Origin: Siphonodentalium dalli
Lineage: Eukaryota; Mollusca; Scaphopoda; Gadilida; Siphonodentaliidae
Direction: 5' to 3'
NCBI GenBank assembly: GCA_032622095.1
Contig: CP136065.1
Coordinates: 59,637,094-59,701,093, forward strand
DNA: 64,000 nt
The notes under the pieces were generated by a model, which saw only the letters and a list, made by a program, of their open reading frames with translations, was not told where the DNA came from and did no database searches. Shown here one piece after another: positions 35,609-45,628 of the stretch. How positions within the stretch are numbered: the stretch's first letter is position 1; each line of letters starts with the position of its first letter. The position numbers and the translations under genes were made by a program.

Positions 35609-36123
35609 AATCCCAGAACACATATACGAGAAGAAATTACGCGGTTCAACTCGGTCTCGTGCGGAAAGGTCACTGTGGATGAAACCGACGCCTCCCGGTT
35701 GACCGTCCCATCTTCGTACCTCAGATTCGAGCTCCGGAGCACGTCGATCCTGCCAGATCAGTCCCGACAACTCCCACGGTGGATGATGACGCATCTGGTG
35801 AGCACGATCCGGTGGTTACATTAAGTGTGGCCTCGGTGGACGTTGACTCTGAAACAAAGGGATACATTGTTATCGAAGCTAGTTCCTCATGCTCTGGCAG
35901 TAATGATACAGCCCATTCAGAGAAATGCATCGAGGCGCCCAATAAATACTTATTGAGGCGTGCTGCGAGGTGTGCAATAAAAGCACTATCTGCCATATTT
36001 TGTTGCACAAGACAGCAAAAGACAACAACTGAGCAATATCGCCAAAGTTGGTGGCGCAAAAGCCAAGGTGGCTGTGTTCCAGTTCGCTCTTTTAGTTTTC
36101 CGTCAGCTTGCAGAGTTGGTTGA
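35609..36123 (+). CDS. Candidate terminal exon, unknown protein
   Basis: A TTTTATGTTTTCAG tract ends at 35608 like a splice acceptor. Two frames then follow: one for about 30 codons (AIPEHIYEKKLRGSTRSRAE), then, after a shift near 35700, a 140-codon frame ending at the stop codon at about 36121 (PQIRAPEHVDPARSV ... SVASVDVDSETKGYIVIEAS). Composition is richer in G and C than the neighbours, and an AATAAA is at 36191. The frame change argues for a pseudogene or two exons. No family recognised; it could be a decayed element. Confidence 0.3.
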
Positions 36124-36197
36124 CGCCTACGTTGTATGACTGTATTCTCTTTTATTTATTTAGTTAAGTTCTTATTATGAAATATGTGTCAATAAAG

Positions 36198-36602
36198 GCC
36201 CACTTCATTTTCGAATCCCCAGATAACATTATATACAACATATTCCATAATATATACCATTTGAAAGAGGAAGTGCCAAAACATTAAATTATCAACTTAT
36301 CCGGTCGAATAGACTGTGAATATGTTGTTTATGTCAAGATACCGACGTGTGCTTAAATTAATGTCTGGTCTGCACTGCCAGTCTATTATTCTCAATGGAA
36401 GGGGATAACTCTAACTCTTAGTTGTGAATAAAAGGGGAAGTCTTTGTGTGAATCTGATAATCTCCATCCCTTGGCGACACTACTATAAGTCCACAGCCAC
36501 ATTCTGGTGGAATATGGATGCTCTTGGTTCTTTTTCCAAATTATATATACTATGGAATATGTTGTATATAATGTGATCTGGGGATTCGAAAATTAAGTGG
36601 GC
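36198..36602. mobile_element. TIR-ended MITE, family I
   Basis: Left end GCCCACTTCATTTTCGAATC and right end GATTCGAAAATTAAGTGGGC are inverted repeats extending about 55 bp inward through CCCCAGAT, ATTATATACAACATATTCC and ATATATA. Unit ~405 bp, no ORF. It may supply or overlap the polyadenylation signal of the candidate exon to its left. Confidence 0.8.
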
Positions 36603-36717
36603 ATTTCAGTTTTAACAATGTGACAGATATGATTTGTATTTTTTTGACAGTAGTTTTGTTATGACTGTCTTTATAGCATGTGTATCCCTGTCCAGGAAAG
36701 TAGATCTCTGAATGAAT

Positions 36718-36756
36718 TCAGAATGAATATATTCGATACATTTGTATGAATGATTT

Positions 36757-36787
<31 letters not shown>

Positions 36788-37153
36788 TTTCCCCTACGTT
36801 TCCGGAACATCACCATTTCTGTTATGCCTATTAACCAACACATTATTTCATAATTGACATGTAACATGGTGTCAACCCAGTAAGACGGTACACCGTGTTT
36901 GCCATGGACATACAAGTTGATCGGGAAGTTGACGGGAACATTCAACATACCATTATTCTCATTATCGGCTGACATGACCTCAGTAGTCTGTACAGTATTA
37001 CACACAGATGGGCCTGGAAGCTGATCTGGAATAGCACCTATTGCCACTGGCATTTTTTTAGAACCAGATATCTTGCGAGACCGACGTGCTTTCCTCCACC
37101 TCCGTTTGTTACAATCAAAATATGTCCGTGTGTGGTTTAATTTATACACCATT
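36718..37153 (-). CDS. Candidate exon, basic N-terminus, unknown protein
   Basis: On the minus strand CTTTTCTTTTTAG, a good splice-acceptor tract, lies 4 nt before an ATG opening about 144 codons. The protein starts with a Lys/Arg-rich segment (CNKRRWRKARRSRK, then SGSKK), followed by an acidic/neutral part and NLYVHGKHGVPSYW. The tail is coded by a (TA)n microsatellite, so the true end is probably earlier, near a GT around 36800. I recognise no domain. The frame also extends upstream past the ATG to 37215. Confidence 0.3.
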
Positions 37154-37215
37154 TTTCTAAAAAGAAAAGAGTAGAAAGTGAAGTGAATATTATGCCTTTG
37201 ATCATGGTGGAGCAA

Positions 37216-38259
37216 ATTTCAAAACAATACACCAATAATATCATACAACATTTCTTTATTTTAAAGGTACTCAATCCGATCATACGGTCCCCATATCATC
37301 AAGATACAACAACAACAACAACAACAATATTTCTTCAAAATACGCTTTAGTTATCAGAGTCGATTAATTGCAACAAATTAATGCTAACCACCGTCGACTA
37401 TGGTATCAAATTTCCCAAAATGGCTTGAACGGTTGCTGGAAATAAGGATTCTGTTTATGTTTTCTCTGGCAGAGCTGGGCGATACTGTCTATGTCAGTAT
37501 GTGATAGATTATCGAAAGTTTTGATTAAATTTAATTCTTTTTTAAATCAGTCTGACATCTCTACTAAAGACATGACACAAATTCCACGAAACCTACGCCA
37601 ATTACTCGAAGGTGCATAATAATAGTGTCGACATTAATATTATAATATTATTTTTGGAGAAAACTTCCTACAAATCACGCTCTCTTATTATTTCGCAAAG
37701 ATACAGAGTGAAATGGATATTACTATTATTAATTTTGCCAAAAAAATACCGATTCCATAACACCCATTCTATCATACAAGAATTGGTTATTTGGACGTAC
37801 CAAATATATATCCAGATCGCGTACCAAACAATCTGGTACGAAACATCCAGATGGTATGAAACGACCATGTGGTACAAAACGTCTAGAATTTAGAAGCCCC
37901 GGTGATTGGTCTAAATTTCATTGAGCCGTACTGGCCTTAGGCTTAGATAGACCAACCCCTATAAAGTCTAAACAAAATACTGATGTTTCCGGCAACAGAG
38001 GGGGGGGGGGGGATTTAGGGGCGGGCACACGGAAATTAAATTAATTTAATTTAATTTTATGTTTTTTTGTTTGTTTGTTGGAAACATCCATATATGGAAT
38101 ATATTCATTCTGAACATATGCATGGCCCTGGCACCACAAATGATATGACAGGACATAATAAGCACATTGTTGTAGGTATTGGAAGAGATAATTAAGCCTT
38201 GGTAGTATTTTTAATAATAAAAAACTATCACGACATCAACCTCTTGTTGCAATATTAGC
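37216..38259. other. No gene recognised
   Basis: A (CAA)n run at 37305-37328, a poly-G run at 38000-38012 and (TTTG)n near 38070 are the only features. The frame 37612-37893 has no motif; its end repeats TGGTATGAAAC-like units. Confidence 0.5.
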
Positions 38260-39297
38260 CTGCATACACAAGGGTGCGGTCATCTTAAAACCCCACTGCT
38301 GGTGTACATACAAGGGTGTGGCCATCTTACAACCCCACTGCTGGTGTACATACAAGGGTGTGGCCATCTTAAAACCCCACTGCTGGTGTACATAGAAGGG
38401 TGCGGTCATATTAAAACCCCACTGCTGATGTACATACAAGGGTGCGGTCATCTTAAAACCCCACTGCTGGTGTACATACAAGGGTGCGGTCATCTTAAAA
38501 CCCCACTGCTGGTGTACATACACAGGGGTGCGGCCATCTTAAAACCCCACTGCTGGTGTACATACACAAGGATGCAGCCATATTAAAACCCCACTGATGG
38601 TGTACATACAAGGATGCGGCCATCTTAAAACCCCACTGCTGGTGTACATACAAGGATGCGTCCATCTTAAAACCCGACTGCTGGTGTACATACACAAGGG
38701 TGTGGCCATCTTAAAACCCCACTGCTGGTGTACATACAAGGGTGCGGTCATCTTAAAACCCCACTGCTGGTGTACATACAAGGATGCGGCCATCTTAAAA
38801 CCCCACTGCTGGTGTACATACAAGGATGCGGCCATCTTAAAACACCACTGCTGGTGTACATACAAGGGTGCGTCCATCTTAAAACCCGACTGCTGGTGTA
38901 CATACACAGGGGTGCGGCCATCTTAAAACCCCACTGCTGGTGTACATACACAAGGGTGCAGCCATATTAAAACCCCACTGCTCATGTACATACACAAGGA
39001 TGCGGCCATCTTAAAACCCGACTGCTGGTGTACATACACAAGGGTGCGGCCATCTTACAACCCGACTGCTGGTGTACATACACAGGGGTGCGGCCATCTT
39101 ACAACCCGACTGCTGGTGTACGTACACACGGGTGCGGCCATCTTACAACCCGACTGCTGGTGTACATACACAGGGGTGCGGCCATCTTACAACCCGACTG
39201 CTGGTGTACATACACAAGGGTGCGGCCATCTTACTGCTGGTGTACATACACAAGGGTGCGGCCATCTTACAACCGGACTGCTGGTGTACATACTGTA
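38260..39297. repeat. 42/44-bp minisatellite, about 24 units
   Basis: Unit: CTGCTGGTGTACATACA, AGGGTGCGGCCATCTTA, AAACCCCA. Early units lack two bases (42 bp, so frames stay open through several); later units contain ACACA (44 bp) and use CAACCCGA. The change is gradual: 42-bp units dominate 38260-38700, 44-bp units dominate after 38950, and one short unit lacking CAACCCGA lies near 39230. Long ORFs on both strands here are repeat artefacts. Confidence 0.95.
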
Positions 39298-39900
39298 GAC
39301 TGGCCACTGATCCTCATATTTTACTACTCTCGCGATCCAAATAACAGCAGGGACGTGGCCAGAGGGTCTCCGTTGGGGGGGGGTCCATCTTGGGAAATTC
39401 TAACTGCACCCCCCTTAAATCAGACCAAACACAAGTTTTGCATAATTCCATTTGCACCCCCTCATTGCACCTCAGAGCTCAGGCCTAATATCTTCTAATA
39501 TATAGTTTGGGACTTCTGTTTGTCTGTTAGCTATGGCCGGGAATACTGCCGGACGGATTGAGTCCAAACTTCCTATCTAATGGTAAAATACCAGATGGAG
39601 TGTCATCGCACCGGTTCTGAGAACGTCAGAGCACGCATTCTCCAACCCCCTGCCACAGCAATGGAAATTCATGGGTTAATCGCGTGATAGTTAAAGAGCG
39701 TTCGTATCCGCAGTGTCGTTGATAAAGAGCGTATATGTGTCAGGCATGAGCGTGTTGTGTCTGTGTACAGACATGAGCGTGTTGTGTGATTTTTATGTCT
39801 GTGATCGCACTTAGGGGTTCCTGGGAATGGGGGAGATTTTCATCGGGTCAGTTTTTCCGCCCGATGTGACCTTCACCTTGAAACGGGTACCCACAAATGA
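39298..39900. other. No gene; repeat fragments
   Basis: At 39340-39480 a poly-G stretch and CACCCCCCTTAAATCAGACC look like a dispersed repeat. Near 39494 TCTAATATATAGTTTGGGAC and ATGGCCGGGAATACTGCCGG match the 5' end of Helitron N2, without a matching 3' end. At 39693 and 39724 two AAAGAGCGT boxes occur, here 31 bp apart. Confidence 0.5.
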
Positions 39901-40113
39901 TCTAATATATATTTTGGGACTTCTGTCTGATTGTTTGTCTGTTTAACTATGGCCGGGAAAACTGCTGGACGGATTTCGACGAAATTTGATACCTACGGGT
40001 GATTTTGTCCGGGGAGTGTTTTGGACGGGTCAAATAGTGACTCCGACCTGACCTTGACCTTCAAAATGGTCAATTCAAGGTCAAAGCCCGGACGAAGTCG
40101 GGTCACCTGCTAG
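39901..40113 (+). mobile_element. Non-autonomous Helitron N2
   Basis: A 213-bp element on the plus strand. It starts A|TCTAATATATATTTTGGGAC and ends CCCGGACGAAGTCGGG, TCACCTG, CTAG|T, with the same terminal hairpin as N1. The body holds GACCTTGACCTTC and TTCAAGGTCAAAG. Short and apparently complete. Confidence 0.85.
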
Positions 40114-40730
40114 TCCTATATATTCGTAAACAATGGTTCTATATATTCCCGGTATGAGAGCAATAAAATATTTTAACCTGAAAAATTGCATAAATCCTAA
40201 CATCTAGCGGTCTATAAACTCCAGGTGTGAGAACATTTTGAAAACTATGCAAGAACATCGCAAATCCTAGCATCTAGACTGGCCTCAACTGAAGCTTTCC
40301 TAGTGTTAGAAATTTCAAACCTCATACTCCCCCTCAGGTTGGAAAATTCTCCAACTGATGACCATTTCAGTCCACAAGTTTGACCAAATGTAGTAAAATA
40401 CTGTTTTGTTAAACTAATTAGCAGTTTTGTATTGGCCAAGGGGGAGGGACAGTGACACGTCGGTCCGACCAAATGTATGACAATATTGTTTTCTTAAATT
40501 AACTAGCAGTTTTTGACTGGCCACGGGGGAGGGACCAGGACACAAGCTTTCCAAGTGTTGGAAATTTCCTACCTGTCACCCCCCCCCCCCCCTAAGGTTG
40601 GAAAATTTCCAACTGATGACCATTTCAGTCCAACTAATGTTTTGGCAGGTATGAAATTTCCAACTGTTGAAATTTTTGTCCAAAGTTGGGGGGTGAGACA
40701 CCCCCAAAACCCCTCCTGTCTCTGAATAAC
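40114..40730. repeat. Imperfect ~250-bp tandem duplication
   Basis: GGTTGGAAAATT-TCCAACTGATGACC, ATTTCAGTCCA, TTAGCAGTTTT and GGGGGAGGGAC occur in order near 40335-40450 and 40490-40640. A C14 run lies at 40580-40593. No gene recognised. Confidence 0.65.
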
Positions 40731-41287
40731 AGTAGGGGGCACAACTATAGTACATAGTCAAATTTCATTAAAAATTAAAAAAGTAGAGGGTAGCAATGAT
40801 AGTATGGGATGATTTTCAAGTATGGTACTAAATGTTGGTTCATATCTGTTCGCACTTCCTGTTTAAATTATGGTAGAATACTCAAATCAGAATGCTATGG
40901 GTTTTTTTTTCTAATTTCGGAAGTTTTTATTTTTATTTAATTTTGTTTTAACTACATGTCGCGACTCTGAGCTAAATAATGGAATCGACCCCGCAAGTAT
41001 GTCGCCAACGGTTTGCCCATCATGGTTCGGATGCATCCATGTTGACCAGTCTATAGGGACATAGGATATAACAGAGGGTTTCCAATACCCGTTGCCATTA
41101 ACAGTTTGCATTTTGAAACCCTTCAAATGCTTGAACAGGCTGATGTATGTCATTACAGTCATTGTGAATACCTCTAAAACAAAAGTAGATGTGTCGATAA
41201 CTATTAACCCATCTGCTTTCCTGAAGACTGTTCCATGCAGGTACTGAGTTAGGCATTCAAGGCTAATACTGGTTTACTGACAGTGAT
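40731..41287. other. No gene recognised
   Basis: The minus-strand frame 40911-41162 has no motif. Confidence 0.45.
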
Positions 41288-41775
41288 TATTGTCCCCCGA
41301 CGTTCTGCAAGAAAAGGGGGACTATAGGAACGGACTCAGTCTGTCACACTTTTGAGTACCTTCATGGTGTAATCATCTCCTACTACAGATTTCATCACAG
41401 AGATTTTAAACTTCAGAATATTGTTGCCCAAATGTGTGCAACATGTATATAGATGACGGAAAAAATATTTTTTAACGGAGCTATTAACCCTTTTCGACTT
41501 AGAAAATTTCAATATTTTTTATAATTTTCTTTATGAGGGTACCTTCATGGTGTAATCAACTCCTCCTACAGTTTTGATCGTAGATATTTGAAACTTCAGA
41601 GTATTGTTGCCCACATATTGGAGATGTGCAACATGTATATAGATGACAAAAAAAAATTGACGGAATTATTAACCCTTTCGACTTAGAACATTTCAACATT
41701 TTTTTGTATTTCTTTAACAAAGCGGCATCGACTTGCCACGTTGTCGGGGGACACCGTGGTCGGCTGTCCTTTTAT
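41288..41775. repeat. Repeat family R, copy 2, with internal duplication
   Basis: Starts TGTCCCCCGACGTTCTGC with AAGGGGGACTATAGGAACGG and ends TTGTCGGGGGACACCGTGGTC, the same end signature as copy 1. Inside, TACCTTCATGGTGTAATCA, TTTGAAACTTCAGA-TATTG and GCAACATGTATATAGATGAC occur twice about 180 bp apart. The inner sequence differs from copy 1, so only the ends define the family. Confidence 0.6.
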
Positions 41776-41904
41776 TAGCCACTAAGATAGATAGATAAAT
41801 ATTTTATTCGATGACACCTGTTAGTACAATATAAATAAGTACATATACAATATAAATAAGTACATGTATGTACAATATACAATATTTTATTTAATATATA
41901 CTAA
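41776..41904 (-). repeat. Probable non-LTR/SINE tail
   Basis: On the minus strand ATAAAATATTT is followed by (ATCT)n, a polyadenylation-like signal plus tetranucleotide tail. ATACAATATAAATAAGTACAT is duplicated within it. Similar tails occur near 46375-46400 and 46565-46590. Confidence 0.4.
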
Positions 41905-41919
41905 GTAATGGTTAGAGCA

Positions 41920-41979
41920 CAAGAATAGTTCTTTACCAGAATAAATCGAGTCGGAGACGAGATTTATTCTGGTAAAGAA
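41920..41979. repeat. Terminal hairpin of the large palindrome, left
   Basis: GAATAGTTCTTTACCAGAAT pairs with ATTCTGGTAAAGAACTATTC, with AAATC/GATTT extending the stem, around GAGTCGGAGAC. The mirror copy lies at 44270-44332. Confidence 0.85.
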
Positions 41980-44269
41980 CTATTCGCGTGCTCTGACCTA
42001 CTTAGAGCACAATTGACCGCACATAATGCGATTATCTCGAAATACGCAATTGATCGTGCGTTGAACACGACGTACAATCCGTGCGCTGGCCCAGATGAAC
42101 ACAATGACCCGTTAGCCACACCAATCATCGTGATTACCCATGCAGTGAATGTGAATATATATGTCCGAAGCGACACGGATTAACGTGTGACGCGTTTTTC
42201 ACAAAACAATTAGTCACTCGCAGATGTGTTTGGAAAGTCAAATGTGGAAGTCGCATGATTGTGTCTTACTATTATTATATACATTGTATAAGTGGATAAT
42301 GAATTCCGAAGAAGTCTGTGTGCCAGAATGATGACATGGAATTTGGACCTGTAACCAACAACCAACTACTTTTTGCCAAAGGTAATGCTGCACATCATTA
42401 TTATGTGACAAACGTGTCGCCTTTTCAAGAAACTGTTTCGAAATTACTACCATAATAGTCCATTGGTTCCTCCATATTCTCCAGATACAAGTTCTGTTGT
42501 TTGTTATATCGGATATATGGAGCGCTATAATGTGAAGTGGTGATTCTGTTGGATTATTGGATATATTTGTGGTAAATTACACCCAATTCCCAAGGCTGAC
42601 AAACTAATATTTCAGTGATATCCCATTGTTCGAGACGCGCCACTCTTAACAAACAAATCGCGCGGTCGTTTCAATGTAGCTTCAGTTATTATACAAGAGG
42701 ACGTGCATCCCCCACCCGCACTCCCCTTATACGCCGTCCCTATATATGTGCCTGCTTATTATATTAGAGGTTCATAAATAGTAACGGCGTATAATGGCAG
42801 TGTGTTTGGGGGAAGCAGAGCGCTGTTCGTGCCCCTGTCGCCTCTGCATGGTAATTGAAGCTACTTCGAAGCGACCGTGCGATTTGTCTGTTGTGAGTTG
42901 AGTGTGCCTAACAATGGGGTAATCATTGAACTATTCATTCGCCAGCCTTGGGAATCGGTGTGCTTTACCAAAAATCAGGGAACGATTGCAACAATGGGAT
43001 TGTGCTCTAACATATGTTAGAGCACAATCCCATTGTTGCAATCGTTCCCTGATTTTTGGTAAAGCACACCGATTCCCAAGGCTGGCGAATGAATAGTTCA
43101 ATGATTACCCCATTGTTAGGCACACTCAACTCACTCACAACAGACAAATCGCACGGTCGCTTCGAAGTAGCTTCAATTACCAGAGGCCACAGGGGCACGA
43201 ACAGCGCTCTGCTTCCCCCAAACACACTGCCATTATACGCCGTTACTATTTATGCACCTCTAATATACTAAGCAGGCACATATATAGGGACGGCGTATAA
43301 GGGGAGTGCGGGTGGGGGATGCACGTCCTCTTGTATAATAACTGAAGCTACATTGAAACGACCGCGCGATTTGTTTGTTAAGAGTGGCGCGTCTCGAACA
43401 ATGGGATATCACTGAAATATTAGTTTGCCAGCCTTGGGAATTGGATGTAATTTACCAAAAATACAATATATATATATATATACATCAACAGGACGAACGG
43501 AGGGGTGGCAATAGTAACACATGCATTGGTTGAATTATTTATTAACTAGTAGCATAATTACATTTATTATAATTATTCCACAATACTAATCCAGTTCCGA
43601 AAATATTCTCAGGACAGGACCACTAATCCAACGATGAAACTAAACGAATTAACATTTACATTTAGAACCACTAAATAGTGATATATCCAATAATCCAACA
43701 GAATCACCACTTCACCATATAGCGCTCCACATATCCGATATAACAAACAACAGAACTTGTATCTGGAGAATCTGGAGGAACCAATGGACTATTATGGTAG
43801 TAATTTCGAAACAGTTTCTTGAAAAGGCGACACGTTTGTCACATAATAATGATGTGCAGCATTACCTTTGGCAAAAAGTAGTTGGTTGTTAGTTACAGGT
43901 CCAAATTCCATGTCATCATTCTGGCACACAGACTTCTTCGGAATTCATGATCCACTTATACAATGTATATAATAATAGTAAGACATAATCATGCGACTTC
44001 CACATTTGACTTTCCAAACACATCTGCGAGTGACTTGATTTGTGAAAACGCGTCACACGTTAATCCGTGTCGCTTCGGACATATTTATTCACATTCAACG
44101 GCGATCACTGCATGGGTAATCACGATGATTGGTGTGGCTAACGGGTCATTGTGTTCATCTCGGCCAGCGCACGGATTGTACGTCGTGTTCAACGCACGAT
44201 AAATTGCGTATTTCGAGATAATCGCATTATGTGCGGTCAATTGTGCTCTAAGTAGGTCAGAGCACGCGA

Positions 44270-44332
44270 ATAGTTCTTTACCAGAATAAATCTCGTCTCC
44301 GACTCGATTTATTCTGGTAAAGAACTATTCTT
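44270..44332. repeat. Terminal hairpin of the large palindrome, right
   Basis: Reverse complement of the left terminal hairpin, with loop GTCTCCGACTC. Four copies of the same 25-bp arm therefore exist in the element, alternating in orientation. Confidence 0.85.
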
Positions 44333-44348
44333 GTACTCTAACCATTAC

Positions 44349-44564
44349 GTAGATAGTTGGCTCAACTGCATGTTACATGTATTTGTACATGTCTCCGACA
44401 CATGACGAGCGGTGCCCTTTGTACATGTCCGAGACCATATAACACACAATGCGCCGATTTGAGACAGCGCAATTTTTATTTTTATATAAGAACAATTTAA
44501 GGAGATAAAAGAAAGGATAGCTGACTGTGAAAATGATATATCTATGCATGGGATATATATCATA
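44349..44564. other. No gene recognised
   Basis: Short spacer between the large palindrome and the Helitrons. Confidence 0.4.
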
Positions 44565-44912
44565 CTAGAAGGTGACCCGACTTCGTCCGGGTTTGACCTT
44601 GAATTGTCTATTTTGAAGGCCAAGGTCAAGTGGGGTCACGATTTGACCCGTCCAAAACACAGTGCCCGAACAAAAGTACCCGACAAAAGTACACGTCGAA
44701 ATCCATCCGGTTTTACCCGATTTTACCTTGAATTGACCATTTTGAAGGTCATGTGGGGTCAAACACCAACACCCCAAAAATGGTGGCCTATGTTACTCCT
44801 GACCCGAAAATACCCCCACGTACCAAGTTTCATCGAAATCGGGTCGGCCGTTTTCGAGTTCATCGATTACACACACAAACAAACAAACAGATCTTCCAAA
44901 ATATATAATAGA
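44565..44912 (-). mobile_element. Non-autonomous Helitron N3
   Basis: On the minus strand it starts TCTATTATATATTTTGGAAG (44912 downward) and ends with the CCCGGACGAAGTCGGG hairpin, TCACCTT and CTAG, followed by T. 348 bp. Its 5' TC abuts the CTAG of N4 directly. Confidence 0.85.
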
Positions 44913-45628
44913 CTAGAAGGTGACCCGACTTCGTCCGGGCTATTCAAAAACCAAATTTCAAGTCGATTGCTCCACCCGTTTCCGAGATCTGGTCTGCGCA
45001 TGCGCGAAGCTGGCGTCGCACGGGCTCGGCGACCCGATAAAATTCGTATCCGGGGCAAGATACATTCACATACCAAATTTCAAGTCGATAGCTCCACCCG
45101 TTTTCGAGATATATAGCCCAATGTCATTTGCGGATACCTCGGCCGGTGATGAGTTAACGCGACATCGGCCGGGTAAGAGTTAACGCGAACACGTCACGAT
45201 ATGTTGATGGCGTAATATATTTTACGCAATGATTTTCGATGATCGAAGCATGTTCCTGCGTTCTTCCCGATAATTAAGGTAGAAACTTTAAACGTACACA
45301 GGCGTGTGATACATCATTGGAAAGATGAAGAGCCACAGATTCTAACCGTGCAAATTATATGACTGGCAATTTATTATTCGCGCTATATCGAATCGATTTG
45401 TGAGCACCGAACTGAAATATATTAGCGCAAAACGGCGTAAAAACAGATTTGACCTCGGCACGTGAAAAGTTGACCTCGGATCTGAAAATTAATAGGCCTA
45501 TGTTGCTCCTGGCCCGAAAATACCCCCACATACCAAGTTTCATCGAAATCGGCTGGGCCATTTTCGAGTCCATCGATTACAAACACACAAACACACAAAC
45601 AAACAGATCTTCCAAAATATATAATAGA
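44913..45628 (-). mobile_element. Non-autonomous Helitron N4
   Basis: On the minus strand it starts A|TCTATTATATATTTTGGAAG at 45628 and ends AGCCCGGACGAAGTCGGG, TCACCTT, CTAG at 44913. 716 bp. The middle carries a duplicated CCAAATTTCAAGTCGAT-GCTC block (near 44950 and 45075) and GTTAACGCGA twice (near 45152 and 45180). Its 3' CTAG is joined head to tail with the 5' TC of N3. Confidence 0.85.

Larger units (their letters stand above)
41905..44348. mobile_element. 2.4-kb near-palindrome (foldback-type element)
   Basis: Two long inverted arms meet at CTAACATATGTTAG with no spacer; the centre lies between 43013 and 43014. Left arm 41905-43013 starts GTAATGGTTAGAGCAC; right arm 43014-44348 ends GTGC..CTAACCATTAC. 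Arms match closely along their length with substitutions and small indels (for example CCTGTCGCCTCTGCATGG against the longer, different CCAGAGGCCACAGGGGC), so it is not an exact copy. The right arm has about 220 extra bp near 43462-43680. Each outer end is itself a hairpin. Frames on both arms encode no known protein. No target duplication is evident. Confidence 0.85.

Noticed and set aside
38260-39297. CRISPR-like array
   Set aside because: Units follow one another with no unique spacers and the context is eukaryotic.
38236-39498. Ten or so ORFs of 66-156 codons on both strands
   Set aside because: They are translations of the 42/44-bp minisatellite and change frame where the unit length changes.
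41905-44348. Assembly or snapback artefact
   Set aside because: The arms differ by substitutions, indels and a 220-bp insertion, which an artefactual mirror copy would not show; not fully excluded without reads.
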